Source: QHCE01 sp038260095
Lineage (GTDB): Bacteria; Actinomycetota; Actinomycetes; Mycobacteriales; QHCE01
Length of the DNA: 64,000 nucleotides
Assembly (NCBI GenBank): GCA_038260095.1
Contig: JBBSOC010000003.1
Location: 8,211 to 72,210 of the forward strand
Direction: 5' to 3'
Shown here: positions 25,575 to 35,111 of the stretch, in pieces
Position numbering within the stretch: the first letter of the stretch is position 1
How the letters are laid out: each line of letters begins with the position of its first letter
Notes under the pieces: generated by a model
The model's input: the letters and a program-made list of their open reading frames with translations, nothing else
Database searches by the model: none
What the model was told of the DNA's origin: nothing
Made by a program: the position numbers and the translations under genes

Positions 25575-27554
25575 TTACTGCGCGGACACTACGCTGTCGG
25601 TCTTAGCCAGCTGCAGCACCCATTCAGTGATGGTGCGAGCAACCTGCTGAGGGGTGAGGCCAAGCTCGGTGAGGATCTGCGCACGGCTTCCGTGTGGCAC
25701 AAAGCGAGTAGGTACACCTAGACACCGCACGGGCGTGGTGACCTGCGCATCGGCCAGCTGCTGGGCGATCGCTGTACCCACCCCGCCGCAACGTAAGCCA
25801 TCTTCGGCAGTCACTACCACTCGATACTGCCGTGCCAGCTCAATCAGCTCGGTTGGCGGTGGGATTACCCAGCACGGATCAACCACGGTGACGCCGATGC
25901 CTTGCTCGCCAGCGCGCTGTGCTGCCTGCACTCCAAGCTCTCCGAATGCACCCACCGCCACGAACAGCACATCGGGCTGTCGATCACGGTGCAGCACGTC
26001 GAGCTGTCCAATTCGATCGACCGCAGGCAACTCCAGCGGAGTGCTCCCCGTGGGAAACCGCAGCATCGTGGGCCCGTCGGTGACCGCGACCGCCTCGGCT
26101 AGCTGTTCGCGCAGTCGCACGGCATCGCGTGGTGCGGCGATCCGCAACCCCGGTACGGTCGAGCCGATCGCCAGATCCCAGATCCCGTAATGGCTAGGCC
26201 CATCTGGACCGGTGATCCCCGCGCGATCCAAAACAAAGGTAACCGGGAGCCGATGCAGCCCAACATCAAGCAGTAGTTGATCGTAAGCGCGATTCAGGAA
26301 CGTGGCGTACACCGCTACCACTGGATGCATGCCGCCCATAGCCAAACCGGCCGCCGACGTTACAGCGTGCTGCTCGGCGATACCAACGTCGAATGCGCGC
26401 TCAGGATAGGCACGCATCAACTGCTCGATGCCGGTGGGTCCCGCCATCGCGGCGGTGATGCCGACCAAGCTCTCCCGCTTACTCGCGAGGTTGACTAGCT
26501 CCTTAGCAAATACCGATGTCCAGCTCACACCCAAACTGCCGTTGGAAATGGCCTTGCCAGTCTCGGGATCAAACGCCGAGGAGCTGTGCAGGCAATCTGC
26601 CTCATCATATTCGGCGGGCTGATAGCCGTAGCCCTTGCGCGTAATGGCATGCACGATCACCGGATGGCCGTACCCAGCTGCTAGCCGAAGCGCGGTCTCC
26701 ATGGCCACTACATCGTGCCCATTGACCGGGCCGACGTATTTTAGACCAAGGTCTTCAAACATCGCTGGGCCAAGTAGGGCATCTTTGAGTCCTCGCCGAA
26801 TACCGCGGAGCACATCGCGCACGCTATGTCCGACCAGCGGGGTCCGCAGCAGCGCGCGGTGGATCGCGCTCAATGCCCGCTCGTAGTTAGGGCTGAGCCG
26901 CAACGAGGCTAAATGATCAGCCAAACCACCGATGGTTGGAGAGTAGGAGCGGCCGTTGTCATTCACCACGATGATCACCGGACGGTCAGGACCCGCGGCG
27001 ATGTTATTCAGCGCTTCCCAGCACATTCCCCCGGTAAGCGCGCCGTCACCGACAATCGCAACGACCGCACGGTCGCGCTCCCCCCGCAGCGCATACGCTT
27101 TGGCAAGCCCATCGGCATAGGACAGCGCGGTGGAGGCGTGCGAGTTCTCCACAAGGTCATGGCAAGACTCGGCTCGGCTCGGGTAGCCCGAGAGCCCGCC
27201 GCGGCGGCGCAGTTCCTCGAAGCCGGCTTGGCGCCCCGTAAGCATTTTATGCACGTACGTCTGATGCCCTGTGTCAAAAATGAGTCGATCCTTGGGTGAG
27301 GCGAAGACTCGGTGTAGGGCAAGCGTCAGCTCAACCACGCCCAGATTGGGGCCCAGGTGACCGCCAGTACGGGACAGCTTCTCAATCAAGAAGTCTCGAA
27401 TCTGAGCAGCAAGGTTTCCCAGCTGCTGTGCGGGTAGCAGCTTAAGTCGCTCCGGGGTATCCACCTCTGTCAGCAACGGCCAGCTCTGCCGTTCCGCCGC
27501 CGATTCGGAAACTAACGGCTCAGAGGCTAAAGGAGTTGGGAGCTCAGAATGCAT
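25575..27554 (-). CDS. dxs: 1-deoxy-D-xylulose-5-phosphate synthase
   Basis: 659 residues; first enzyme of the MEP isoprenoid pathway. Motifs: SRTGGHLGPNLGVVELT, DTGHQTYVHKMLTGR, the ThDP/Mg site VGDGALTGGMCWEALNN, YGYQPAEYDEADCLH, AFDVGIAEQHAVT (catalytic Glu), and AGITGPDGPSHYG. The start ATG at 27554 gives an N-terminus about 20 residues longer than usual. It lies 24 bp after the permease gene and convergent with the orphan vapC. Confidence 0.97.
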   Translation of the reverse strand: MHSELPTPLASEPLVSESAAERQSWPLLTEVDTPERLKLLPAQQLGNLAAQIRDFLIEKLSRTGGHLGPNLGVVELTLALHRVFASPKDRLIFDTGHQTYVHKMLTGRQAGFEELRRRGGLSGYPSRAESCHDLVENSHASTALSYADGLAKAYALRGERDRAVVAIVGDGALTGGMCWEALNNIAAGPDRPVIIVVNDNGRSYSPTIGGLADHLASLRLSPNYERALSAIHRALLRTPLVGHSVRDVLRGIRRGLKDALLGPAMFEDLGLKYVGPVNGHDVVAMETALRLAAGYGHPVIVHAITRKGYGYQPAEYDEADCLHSSSAFDPETGKAISNGSLGVSWTSVFAKELVNLASKRESLVGITAAMAGPTGIEQLMRAYPERAFDVGIAEQHAVTSAAGLAMGGMHPVVAVYATFLNRAYDQLLLDVGLHRLPVTFVLDRAGITGPDGPSHYGIWDLAIGSTVPGLRIAAPRDAVRLREQLAEAVAVTDGPTMLRFPTGSTPLELPAVDRIGQLDVLHRDRQPDVLFVAVGAFGELGVQAAQRAGEQGIGVTVVDPCWVIPPPTELIELARQYRVVVTAEDGLRCGGVGTAIAQQLADAQVTTPVRCLGVPTRFVPHGSRAQILTELGLTPQQVARTITEWVLQLAKTDSVVSAQ

Positions 27555-27578
27555 AACGGTCAGGTTACTACCGAACTC

Positions 27579-29636
27579 CTACGAGCGTAGGTCAGTCGGC
27601 TCCCGCAAACCCCGTCGAACGTCACCAGGGCGCGATCTGCGTTCCTTATTGTCCACCCGATCGGCAAGCTGCGCAGAAGAGCTCAGCTGATAGGGCACGC
27701 TCGTCACCATAACGCCGGGCTCGAACCGGAGCCGACTTTTAAGCCGAAGGGCGCTCTGGTTATGCAGCAGATTTTCCCACCAGTGACCGACCACGTACTC
27801 GGGCACGAAAACTGTGACCACATCTCGGGGACTTTCACGACGGATATCCTTGACGTAAGAAACCACGGGGTGAGTAATTTCACGGTACGGCGAGTCGATC
27901 ACTGTGAGCGGTATCGGGATCTCACGCTGCGCCCATTCACGCTGCAGTCGCACGGTAGCGGCTTCGTCGACGCTCACCGTGACTGCGCTGAGAGTGTCGG
28001 GCCGAGTCGCACGGGCATAAGCGAGCGCGCGTAACGCTGGCTTATGCAGGGTGGAGACGAGCACGATGGTGTGGTTGCGCGACGGCAGCAAACCACGCTG
28101 CTCTGGCGGAATCAGCTCCGCGGAAACTCGATCATAGTGACGACGGATTCCCAACATGACCAGATAAACCATCGCCATCAGTACCAAGGCGATCCAGGCG
28201 CCTTGGGTGAACTTAGTAATTAGCACCACAACCAGTACGGAACCGGTCATGCTCAGGCCGACCGCGTTGATCGCCTGGCGGCGACGCATGCTGCGGCGTA
28301 GTACCTGATCCCGCTCCATAAACAACAGACGCTGCCAGTGCCGAACCATGCCGAGCTGACTGAGGGTAAAGGAGGTGAAGACACCCACAATGTAGAGGTG
28401 AATCAGGGCGCTGGGGCTGGCGTCGAACACCACTAGCAGAACCCCGGCTGATACCGCCAGAAACAAAATGCCGTTGGAGAAAGCCAGTCGGTCCCCGCGG
28501 GTATGCAGCTGCCGAGGCAGGTATCGGTCCTGCGCGAGAATGGACCCCAGCACCGGAAAGCCGTTGAACGCGGTGTTGGCGGCCAGCACCAGGATCAGCG
28601 CAGTCGTAATAACCACAAGGTAGTAGGCCAGCGGAAAACCGGAGAACACTGCTTCAGCGAGCTGCGCCATCACGGTCTTCTGCTGATAACCTTCGCCGGC
28701 GCCAACGAGCTGTCTCGTGGGATCCTCCACGTACCGCAGCCCAGTCTTGCTGGCCAGTAGCAGTATCCCCCCCATCATCGTGCTGGCGACTACCCCCAGC
28801 AGCAGCAGCGTGGTTGCGGCGTTGCGGCCCTTAGGTTTACGGAAGGCGGGCACACCGTTACTAATCGCTTCGACGCCGGTAAGCGCCGCAGAGCCCGCAG
28901 AGAACGCTCGCAACAGCAAAAACACCAGCGCAACGCCGGTGAAGGAGCCTTCGGCGGCGAGCTTGAAGCTGGCACTTTCGGTGCGCACTTGATCGCCTAG
29001 CAGGAAAATGCGCACCAGTCCGTACCCGATCATCCCCAGCACCGCGATCATGAAGCCATAGGTTGGGATAGCGAATGCGATACCGGATTCTCGCACCCCA
29101 CGTAGGTTCATCGCGGCCAGTAGCACTACCACTGCTACCGCTATTACAGCTGGCCGTTCGGCAAGCCAGGGCATCAACGAGCCAAGGTTCTCCACGCCAG
29201 CAGCCACAGAGACGGCTACCGTGAGCACGTAGTCCACAAGCAGCGAACTGGCGACGACCAAGCCGTAGCGCTGCCCCAGATTGGTGGTGACAACTTCATA
29301 GTTGCCGCCACCTGATGGGTATGCCTGCACATTCTGTCGGTAAGACGTAACCACGGTGAGCAGCACCACCACGACTGCCGCGCCCACCCATGGCGAGAGG
29401 TGGTAGATGGCCAGACCGGCCACGCTCACAGTCGCCAGGATCTCCGCTGGCGCATAGGCGACGGAGGAGAGCGCGTCGGAGGCGAAGATTGGCAGCGCGA
29501 GGCGTTTGGACAGCAGGGTTTCCCGAAGTCGCTCGGTGCGAAAGGGGCGTCCTAAGAGCAGCCGCTTTATCAGCGTTGCAGATGATGGCACGTCTGACAC
29601 CGTACTGGTGAAGTATCCGGCGGCGGCTGGCGACAC
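27579..29636 (-). CDS. APC-superfamily amino-acid permease (Rv2690c-like)
   Basis: 685 residues. Twelve or so membrane helices occupy residues 50-490, beginning LALPIFASDALSSVAYAPAE, the typical APC TM1. They are followed by a cytoplasmic C-terminal domain of about 190 residues (NHTIVLVSTLHKPALRALAYAR, then VVTVFVPEYVVGHWWENLLHNQSA). The substrate is unknown; relatives are annotated as amino-acid or potassium transporters. The divergent ceoB starts 64 bp away, an arrangement conserved in Mycobacteriales, which hints at a link to potassium. Confidence 0.88.
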   Translation of the reverse strand: MSPAAAGYFTSTVSDVPSSATLIKRLLLGRPFRTERLRETLLSKRLALPIFASDALSSVAYAPAEILATVSVAGLAIYHLSPWVGAAVVVVLLTVVTSYRQNVQAYPSGGGNYEVVTTNLGQRYGLVVASSLLVDYVLTVAVSVAAGVENLGSLMPWLAERPAVIAVAVVVLLAAMNLRGVRESGIAFAIPTYGFMIAVLGMIGYGLVRIFLLGDQVRTESASFKLAAEGSFTGVALVFLLLRAFSAGSAALTGVEAISNGVPAFRKPKGRNAATTLLLLGVVASTMMGGILLLASKTGLRYVEDPTRQLVGAGEGYQQKTVMAQLAEAVFSGFPLAYYLVVITTALILVLAANTAFNGFPVLGSILAQDRYLPRQLHTRGDRLAFSNGILFLAVSAGVLLVVFDASPSALIHLYIVGVFTSFTLSQLGMVRHWQRLLFMERDQVLRRSMRRRQAINAVGLSMTGSVLVVVLITKFTQGAWIALVLMAMVYLVMLGIRRHYDRVSAELIPPEQRGLLPSRNHTIVLVSTLHKPALRALAYARATRPDTLSAVTVSVDEAATVRLQREWAQREIPIPLTVIDSPYREITHPVVSYVKDIRRESPRDVVTVFVPEYVVGHWWENLLHNQSALRLKSRLRFEPGVMVTSVPYQLSSSAQLADRVDNKERRSRPGDVRRGLREPTDLRS

Positions 29637-29700
29637 TCAGTCCCGCGTCCAATATGGGTAGTTCGCGCCACAGGTACATAGAGCCGTGTAGCCTGCGCAC

Positions 29701-30381
29701 GTGCATGTGGTGATTCTGGGATGCGGGCGCACTGGCGCCACGCTCGCGTACGACCTACTGCAGCGAAGTCATACCGTGGCGATAATTGACCGCGATATCG
29801 CTGCGTTTCGGCGGCTGGGCAACGGATTCGAAGGTCGGGTTGTAACTGGCAATGGCTTCGATAAAGGTGTGCTGCTGCAGGCCGGGATCGAGCAAGCTGA
29901 GGCGTTTGCCGCGGTGGCACACGGTGACAATTCCAATATTATCGCCGCCCGAGTAGCTCGGGAAACGTTCGGTGTGTCGCGCGTAATTGCCCGGATATAC
30001 GACGCGCGCCGCGCGGAAGTATACGAGCGGCTGGGTATCCCGACGATCGCCACGGTGCGCTGGGCGACGCATCGGATGCTACGCGCGCTCTGCCCCAGCG
30101 AGGACCCGGAGATCTGGCGCGATCCGACCAGCACGGTGGGGCTAATCACCCCGACACTGCATCCAGATTGGGTAGGCCGTCGGCTCGCCGAATGGGAAAT
30201 CCAGACCGGGGCACGAGTCGCCTACGTCACCCGGTTCGGTATCGCCACCTTGCCCACCCCATCGATGGTACTGGGTGATGGCGACCAGCTCGCAGCGCTG
30301 GTTACTGATGACATCGCGGACCGAGTCGTTTCCCTCGCGAACAGCTCACCAGTCGAATCCAGCATTTCAAGAGCTCAGTGA
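29701..30381 (+). CDS. ceoB: TrkA-family potassium uptake regulatory protein (first copy)
   Basis: 226 residues. N-terminal RCK Rossmann fold VVILGCGRTGATLAYDL with IIDRD as the NAD-binding acidic end. A C-terminal RCK_C part begins near WVGRRLAEWEIQTGARV. It regulates potassium channels or transporters on the cytoplasmic face. The GTG start lies on the divergent side of the permease gene. It overlaps the second trkA gene at TGATG. The tandem pair matches ceoB-ceoC of Mycobacterium. Confidence 0.92.
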   Translation: MHVVILGCGRTGATLAYDLLQRSHTVAIIDRDIAAFRRLGNGFEGRVVTGNGFDKGVLLQAGIEQAEAFAAVAHGDNSNIIAARVARETFGVSRVIARIYDARRAEVYERLGIPTIATVRWATHRMLRALCPSEDPEIWRDPTSTVGLITPTLHPDWVGRRLAEWEIQTGARVAYVTRFGIATLPTPSMVLGDGDQLAALVTDDIADRVVSLANSSPVESSISRAQ

Positions 30382-31034
30382 TGCGCATAGCTATCGCCGG
30401 AGCCGGCAACGTAGGACGTTCCATTGCCGGGGAGCTGCTCGACCACGGCCACGAGGTAATGATTCTAGAGCAGAACCTGGCACAGATGCGGGCGCAGCTG
30501 GTACCAGGCGCGCGCTGGGTGCTGGCCGATGCGTGCGAAATGGCCGCGCTAGAGGATGCGCAGCTGGAAACTTACGATGTGATGGTCACCGCCACCGGGG
30601 ACGATAAAGCAAATCTCGTGGCGGCGTTTCTGGCCAAGACCGAGTTCGCAATTACCCGGGTGGTCGCCCGAGTAAACCGCGCCGAGAACGAGTGGTTATT
30701 CACACCAGCCTGGGGCGTTGACGTTGCGGTAAGCAAACCGCGGCTACTGGCGGCGCTGGTGGAAGAGGCGGTTAGCGTTGGTGATGTGGTGCGGCTGATG
30801 ACACTACGCCGCGGCCAGGCCAACTTGGTGGAGATCACGCTGCGGCCAGATACCAGCTACGCCGGAACCGCGGTACGCGATGTGACGTTGCCTCGTGACA
30901 CCACGTTGGTAGCCATTGTGCGGGGTCCGCGCGTGATCACACCGAGCCCAGATGAGCCCTTGGAGCCAAGCGATGAGCTGATGTTCCTGTGCGCACCAGA
31001 GTTCGAGGACGCACTACACGAAGCACTGTCATGA
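30381..31034 (+). CDS. ceoC: TrkA-family potassium uptake regulatory protein (second copy)
   Basis: 217 residues from ATG 30381 (a GTG one codon earlier is also possible). IAIAGAGNVGRSIAGELLDHGHEVMILEQ is the Rossmann start, shown here as a paraphrase of residues 2-30; the catalytic-type GxGxxG and terminal acidic residue are intact. The RCK_C domain includes LVEITLRPDTSYAGTAVRDV. Its start overlaps the ceoB stop by one base, so the pair is coupled and probably forms a heteromeric ring. Confidence 0.9.
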   Translation: MRIAIAGAGNVGRSIAGELLDHGHEVMILEQNLAQMRAQLVPGARWVLADACEMAALEDAQLETYDVMVTATGDDKANLVAAFLAKTEFAITRVVARVNRAENEWLFTPAWGVDVAVSKPRLLAALVEEAVSVGDVVRLMTLRRGQANLVEITLRPDTSYAGTAVRDVTLPRDTTLVAIVRGPRVITPSPDEPLEPSDELMFLCAPEFEDALHEALS

Positions 31035-31072
31035 GGACGGTTTCAGGGAAAATGTCCTCAATCCTGCATGAA

Positions 31073-32512
31073 TCACGACGCTTTCGGGGAAAATTCTGCA
31101 AGTAGGGTTTGCAGTTGGTGGTGGAAATCATGCAGCTGAGAGGTGTTCTTCGCCGCTGGATGCGCGGCAAGCTCGGTATCAAGTATGCGTAGTTGCGCGA
31201 CTGAGCGCGGAGAGCGCACTGCGGATGGGGCAAGAGCGGGCAGCGCAGTGTGTAGTGCTGTGTCGATGTCGCCCAGCCACATGTGGCTGCGAGCCAGCCA
31301 CACCCGGTTGTACAGCGCCTCGCGGGGAAAGTGCACATCATCAAGGGCGCAGCTCGGGGCGAGCAGCCGGGCTGCCTCGACAAGCCGATGTTGCTGTGGC
31401 GCCTTAGTCGCCCTCGCCAACGTCAATAACCCGTGCCCCCGACGAACCTTGCTCTGCGTGGGTCCAAACCAATACATCCAGCTAGGCTGGCCCTCTACCG
31501 CACCCGGCTCCTCTATCAGATCCTGCGCGGTTGCCATATTGGTTTCAAAACCGTAGGCGTTGCCCTCCAGCGCTTCGGTGTGTGCAACCAAGCCACCCAC
31601 CAGTGACCGTAGTGCTGGCGGACCGCCCTTGGCCGCCCGTACTGTGGCATCAGCTAGCGCACGAGCTTCCCGGACCTTTCTACAATAGATTGCCTGGTGA
31701 GTCAGCCTCGCAAGTAGGTAAGCACCGTAAGTGCGGTCCCTAATACTATGTGCAGCGCGCAGCCCAGAGTAGAAATACCGTTGCGCCAGGCCGTGTTCCT
31801 CAGCGTCATAGGCCATCCAGCCCGCGACCTGACACAAAGACATCCACACCCGAAATAGCTTCCCCAACACAGTGCTATCCACAGCGTCACCGGATCGAAT
31901 CTGCTCACCAATGCTAAGGAAGTACTGATGCACGAAACGCAGGTTCTCCAGACTGCCGCCTTCAGTGTCATCAAGCCGACGCATCCGCTCCACCACCACC
32001 GAAGCGATGCTGGTCATAGAGGCAGTGATCATGCGCCCATCACGGGCCCAGTTGCGGTACCGGACCAACTGCAGCGGAGTAGCCGGATGCTCTAGATAGG
32101 ATAAGGCTGGCCCGACCAAAGCCTCGCCCCACACCGGAAAGAATGTACGGTGGCTGAAATCAAGCACCGTTTCCCCATGCTCCTGCCAGCATTCCAGCGC
32201 CCCCACAGTACCCGAATGACACCATGGGCCAGCCATGCCATCAAGCGCCGAAAGCCACAGCTGCGACCGTTTCGCCCGGCCTTTCCACAACTCATCCAGT
32301 GTGACGGTGCGCCCTAGCTCCTCCGAAAGCACATGTGCGACCACCGTAGGCACCGGATCACGCGGAACACGCTCCTGATTCACCCATTCAGCCACCGTCG
32401 AACGGGATACGTATCCAGCACCAAGTACCTCGTTGAGGCGACGTGCCAGCCGCGACTGTGACCAGCCCAGCTCCTGTAATAACTCAAGCAACACCAGGTT
32501 TTTGTTGACCAC
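31073..32512 (-). CDS. HTH-TPR transcriptional regulator (paralog 1)
   Basis: 479 residues. The start is the GTG at 32512 because GGAGG lies 5 nt before it; a longer frame to 32644 lacks an SD. An N-terminal XRE-like helix-turn-helix (LGWSQSRLARRLNEVLGAG, VSRSTVAEWVNQERVP) is followed by a long helical region with TPR-like pairs (CQVAGWMAYDAEEHGLAQRY, then YFYSGLRAAHSIRD). Architecture matches Streptomyces regulators of the NsdA/BldD-neighbour kind, but targets are unknown. About one third identical by eye to the next gene, and tandem with it. Convergent with ceoC. Confidence 0.8.
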   Translation of the reverse strand: MVNKNLVLLELLQELGWSQSRLARRLNEVLGAGYVSRSTVAEWVNQERVPRDPVPTVVAHVLSEELGRTVTLDELWKGRAKRSQLWLSALDGMAGPWCHSGTVGALECWQEHGETVLDFSHRTFFPVWGEALVGPALSYLEHPATPLQLVRYRNWARDGRMITASMTSIASVVVERMRRLDDTEGGSLENLRFVHQYFLSIGEQIRSGDAVDSTVLGKLFRVWMSLCQVAGWMAYDAEEHGLAQRYFYSGLRAAHSIRDRTYGAYLLARLTHQAIYCRKVREARALADATVRAAKGGPPALRSLVGGLVAHTEALEGNAYGFETNMATAQDLIEEPGAVEGQPSWMYWFGPTQSKVRRGHGLLTLARATKAPQQHRLVEAARLLAPSCALDDVHFPREALYNRVWLARSHMWLGDIDTALHTALPALAPSAVRSPRSVAQLRILDTELAAHPAAKNTSQLHDFHHQLQTLLAEFSPKAS

Positions 32513-32698
32513 CAAAACCTCCAACACAGTGCTCTTGCGGTCAGCGCAAAGGCTCAATCGAAAAAATGCACGCAGCCCCAAAGGCACATGACAGTCGTCA
32601 TCTATCAGTCTGACAACCCATACGTTACCGCCACAGGCTGTCAACCGCCGACTCCGGCTCTAAAAATCCACAAGTCGGCGATTAGGGGATTGTGGCCA

Positions 32699-32728
32699 CT
32701 GAATTCAGGCTATGCTGGCTGAATTCAG
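32699..32728. promoter_or_regulatory. Twin palindrome between the two HTH-TPR genes
   Basis: CTGAATTCAG, itself a perfect palindrome, occurs at 32699-32708 and again at 32719-32728, 20 bp centre to centre (two helical turns). The whole (ACTGAATTCAG, 10-nt spacer, CTGAATTCAGT) is also an 11-bp inverted repeat. It could be a terminator for the upstream paralog or an operator about 190 bp ahead of the downstream one. Confidence 0.5.
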
Positions 32729-32747
32729 TCAGTGCTGAGGCGATTCG

Positions 32748-34196
32748 TCAGGCAGCAAGCGCCGGCCGCAGCTGCTTACGCAGCTCGCGGACCTCGGGCA
32801 GATTTCGATCGCTCCGCAGATTCGCTAAATCCTTATCCAGATCGAACAAAACCTGCCGAGATCTCGGGGATGCCACAGCGGGGACACGGTCGATAGCAGC
32901 TTGAGCAAGGTTCAAGCCTTGATGTAAGTCGCCACGCCTGACATGCACCCGTGCCAGCCATGCGCCAAAAAACACCGCATCCCGAGGGCGGTCGGGCCCT
33001 TGTTGATGCACTTCAGAAGCAAGTAGGCGCTCAGCTTCAGCGAGCCGTGCTTTAGCTTGCTGCGGTCGCGCCAGCGTCATCAGCAACATGCTGTGACCCT
33101 GGTAGGTATCAGCCGCGGTTGGATCAAGCCAGTACAGGTACTCCGGACCTCCCCCCGCGCGTTGAGCCTGCTCGAATAACCGGCGCACCTGGGCTGAGGC
33201 CGTCTGAAAACCGTATAAGTCGCCTACTGCCGCATGTGCGTGTGCCACCCGAGTCATCGCAACGGTCTGCACCAGCGGATGCGCCTTAGCGGCGGCGCGA
33301 ACCGAGGCATCAGCGAGGTCTCGGGCCTCGGTGAGTTGCTGTCGGTGAGTCGCTTGGTAGGACATAAAGGATAAAATATGCGCGCCCAAACCATGATCAC
33401 CAACATTATGTGCTGCTTGTAATCCAGTTCGAAAATAGAGTTGTGCAAGTCCGTGACGCTCTGCATCAAAAGCCATCCAGCCCGCGATTTGCGATAGCTT
33501 CGCCAGCACTTCCAGTAGAGTCCGAGCGATTCCAGGATCAGTAAAAGAACCCGCATCGAGGTACTGCATGACCGTCTCTATCGCACCGCCAATCTGGCGA
33601 AGGTTCTCCGCACTGCCACCTGCGATGTCGTCCATGCGACGGAACGCGCCAATTAAAGAGTGAAAATACTCCAATGACGCCGAAGATACCTTGGGTGAAG
33701 AGAAATCCGATGCTCCCAACACCTGCTCGAACATCCCCCTAGCAGGCACGTCTTTTACGTGATTTACGTACTGCCACGCCGGCGCGGTTAACGCCACACC
33801 CGATAACGCCATAAAACTGCGGCGATCTCCCTCGAACACCGTGCCTCCACTTGGCAGCCAACTATTGATCAGTGCTTTCGTGCCCTGTAGATCCCATGAC
33901 ACTTGGGTGCCGGCATCAGCAGGCAACCAGTCAGAAGAACTCGCAGCCCTAGGCCACAACTGCTTTACCGCTACAACCCGGCCAGCCGCCTGAGACAACA
34001 CGTAGGCAATCACTGTGGGTAGTGGCGGACGCGGCACTCGCGACATATTCACCCACTCCGACGCAGTCGTCCGAGACACATACCCCGCACCCACTTCGCG
34101 ATTCACCTCATGAGCAAGACGTGAAATAGACCACCCAACTTGGTCCAACAGCCCGGAGAGCTCATCATGATGTCCACCACGACAACCAACCATCAC
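32748..34196 (-). CDS. HTH-TPR transcriptional regulator (paralog 2)
   Basis: 482 residues. HTH: VGWSISRLAHEVNREVGAG then VSRTTASEWVNMSRVP; TPR-like body with SQIAGWMAFDAERHGLAQLY, YFRTGLQAAHNVGD and ARDLADASVRAAAK. The same layout and many of the same residues as the downstream paralog show a tandem duplication that has diverged. Neither gene belongs to the conserved ceoC-DUF3159 neighbourhood known in Mycobacterium, so they are an insertion into it. An ATG run (ATGATG) gives two possible starts. Confidence 0.8.
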   Translation of the reverse strand: MMVGCRGGHHDELSGLLDQVGWSISRLAHEVNREVGAGYVSRTTASEWVNMSRVPRPPLPTVIAYVLSQAAGRVVAVKQLWPRAASSSDWLPADAGTQVSWDLQGTKALINSWLPSGGTVFEGDRRSFMALSGVALTAPAWQYVNHVKDVPARGMFEQVLGASDFSSPKVSSASLEYFHSLIGAFRRMDDIAGGSAENLRQIGGAIETVMQYLDAGSFTDPGIARTLLEVLAKLSQIAGWMAFDAERHGLAQLYFRTGLQAAHNVGDHGLGAHILSFMSYQATHRQQLTEARDLADASVRAAAKAHPLVQTVAMTRVAHAHAAVGDLYGFQTASAQVRRLFEQAQRAGGGPEYLYWLDPTAADTYQGHSMLLMTLARPQQAKARLAEAERLLASEVHQQGPDRPRDAVFFGAWLARVHVRRGDLHQGLNLAQAAIDRVPAVASPRSRQVLFDLDKDLANLRSDRNLPEVRELRKQLRPALAA

Positions 34197-34262
34197 ACCA
34201 CCACCTAGGCATCACCGGACTACACGGTGATACTAGCCCGCCACTAGATCCGCACATAGGAA

Positions 34263-34300
34263 ATGCCACAAAATTGTATATACACAAGCAATTTTGGCAT
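34263..34300. promoter_or_regulatory. A/T-rich imperfect inverted repeat upstream of HTH-TPR paralog 2
   Basis: ATGCCACAAAATTG (34263-34276) and CAATTTTGGCAT (34289-34300) are reverse complements except for a two-base insertion. The site lies 67-104 bp upstream of the regulator start and about 70 bp past the DUF3159 stop. It may be an operator or a weak bidirectional terminator. Confidence 0.4.
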
Positions 34301-34367
34301 GCTTTCACCCGAAACGGCATACGCGGCGCTATCGGCTCAAGCTCACGAACTCACAGCAACGTTGTGC

Positions 34368-35111
34368 TTACTGGTGTGGAGACGACTCAGAAAGCCGATC
34401 GCTGCCCTGGTCAATGATCGGCCCTGCTTCATTGAGCTGCTCGCGTGCTACCACTTTGCCGCCATAATAGACTGTGAACGCGAACGCGGCTGCATATGGC
34501 GCCACGCCCAAAATCCGGGCGATGCCCAATCCTACGGTCAACCCCGACAGGTAGAGCCATAGCTGCACACCTCCGCGGAGAAAGAACACTCCGCACCACA
34601 GCACCGATAACCAGCTAAACGCCTTCAGCAAAGCTGGCCGGGATTGCCAATCAGCGAAACTGCCGGTCAATACTGACCAGGCATAGCCGATCAGCGGGCG
34701 CCTCACCCCGACCGACACTGCAAACGCCGCCCCATACACAAAATTCGTGATGATGCCCGGCAGAAAGAAATCTTGTGCGCGGCCCGTCTTGGCCGCGATC
34801 AGCGCGGCAAGTCCTACGCCCAACAGCCCAGTGAGCGCATGGCGAGGTGAATCCCGCTGTAGTAGCCGGTAGGCAGCAATAAGTACTGCGGCGATAACTG
34901 CGGCCCAGATGGAGAACTTCAGCGACGTGAACACATAAGCCCCGACAAATACCACTACCGGAAGGCTGCTCTCGACCGTGCCTCGCACCCCACCAATCTG
35001 ATCAGTGACAGCTTCTCGGAGCGAAGGCAGCGAAGGCTCGGTCACACTGGAAGGTTTCTCATCGAGTGGTCGCTGCGGTGCGGGATGGGATGGTTGCACA
35101 GAGTTGGTCAC
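34368..35111 (-). CDS. DUF3159 membrane protein
   Basis: 247 residues; matches Rv2693c-type actinobacterial proteins. A Ser/Pro-rich cytoplasmic N-terminus (about 35 residues) precedes six hydrophobic segments. Characteristic stretches: LPVVVFVGAYVFTSLKFSIW, TGRAQDFFLPGIITNFVYG and RRPLIGYAW. Function unknown. GTG start overlaps the OB-fold gene stop by 4 bp (GTGA). Confidence 0.88.
   Translation of the reverse strand: MTNSVQPSHPAPQRPLDEKPSSVTEPSLPSLREAVTDQIGGVRGTVESSLPVVVFVGAYVFTSLKFSIWAAVIAAVLIAAYRLLQRDSPRHALTGLLGVGLAALIAAKTGRAQDFFLPGIITNFVYGAAFAVSVGVRRPLIGYAWSVLTGSFADWQSRPALLKAFSWLSVLWCGVFFLRGGVQLWLYLSGLTVGLGIARILGVAPYAAAFAFTVYYGGKVVAREQLNEAGPIIDQGSDRLSESSPHQ

Noticed and set aside
26913..27299. 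Plus-strand frame of 128 codons inside dxs
   Set aside because: Antisense to conserved dxs sequence; its residues show only complement composition.
34263..34562. 99-codon plus-strand frame near the HTH-TPR/DUF3159 junction
   Set aside because: More than half overlaps DUF3159 antisense and the start lies in a palindrome; no SD.
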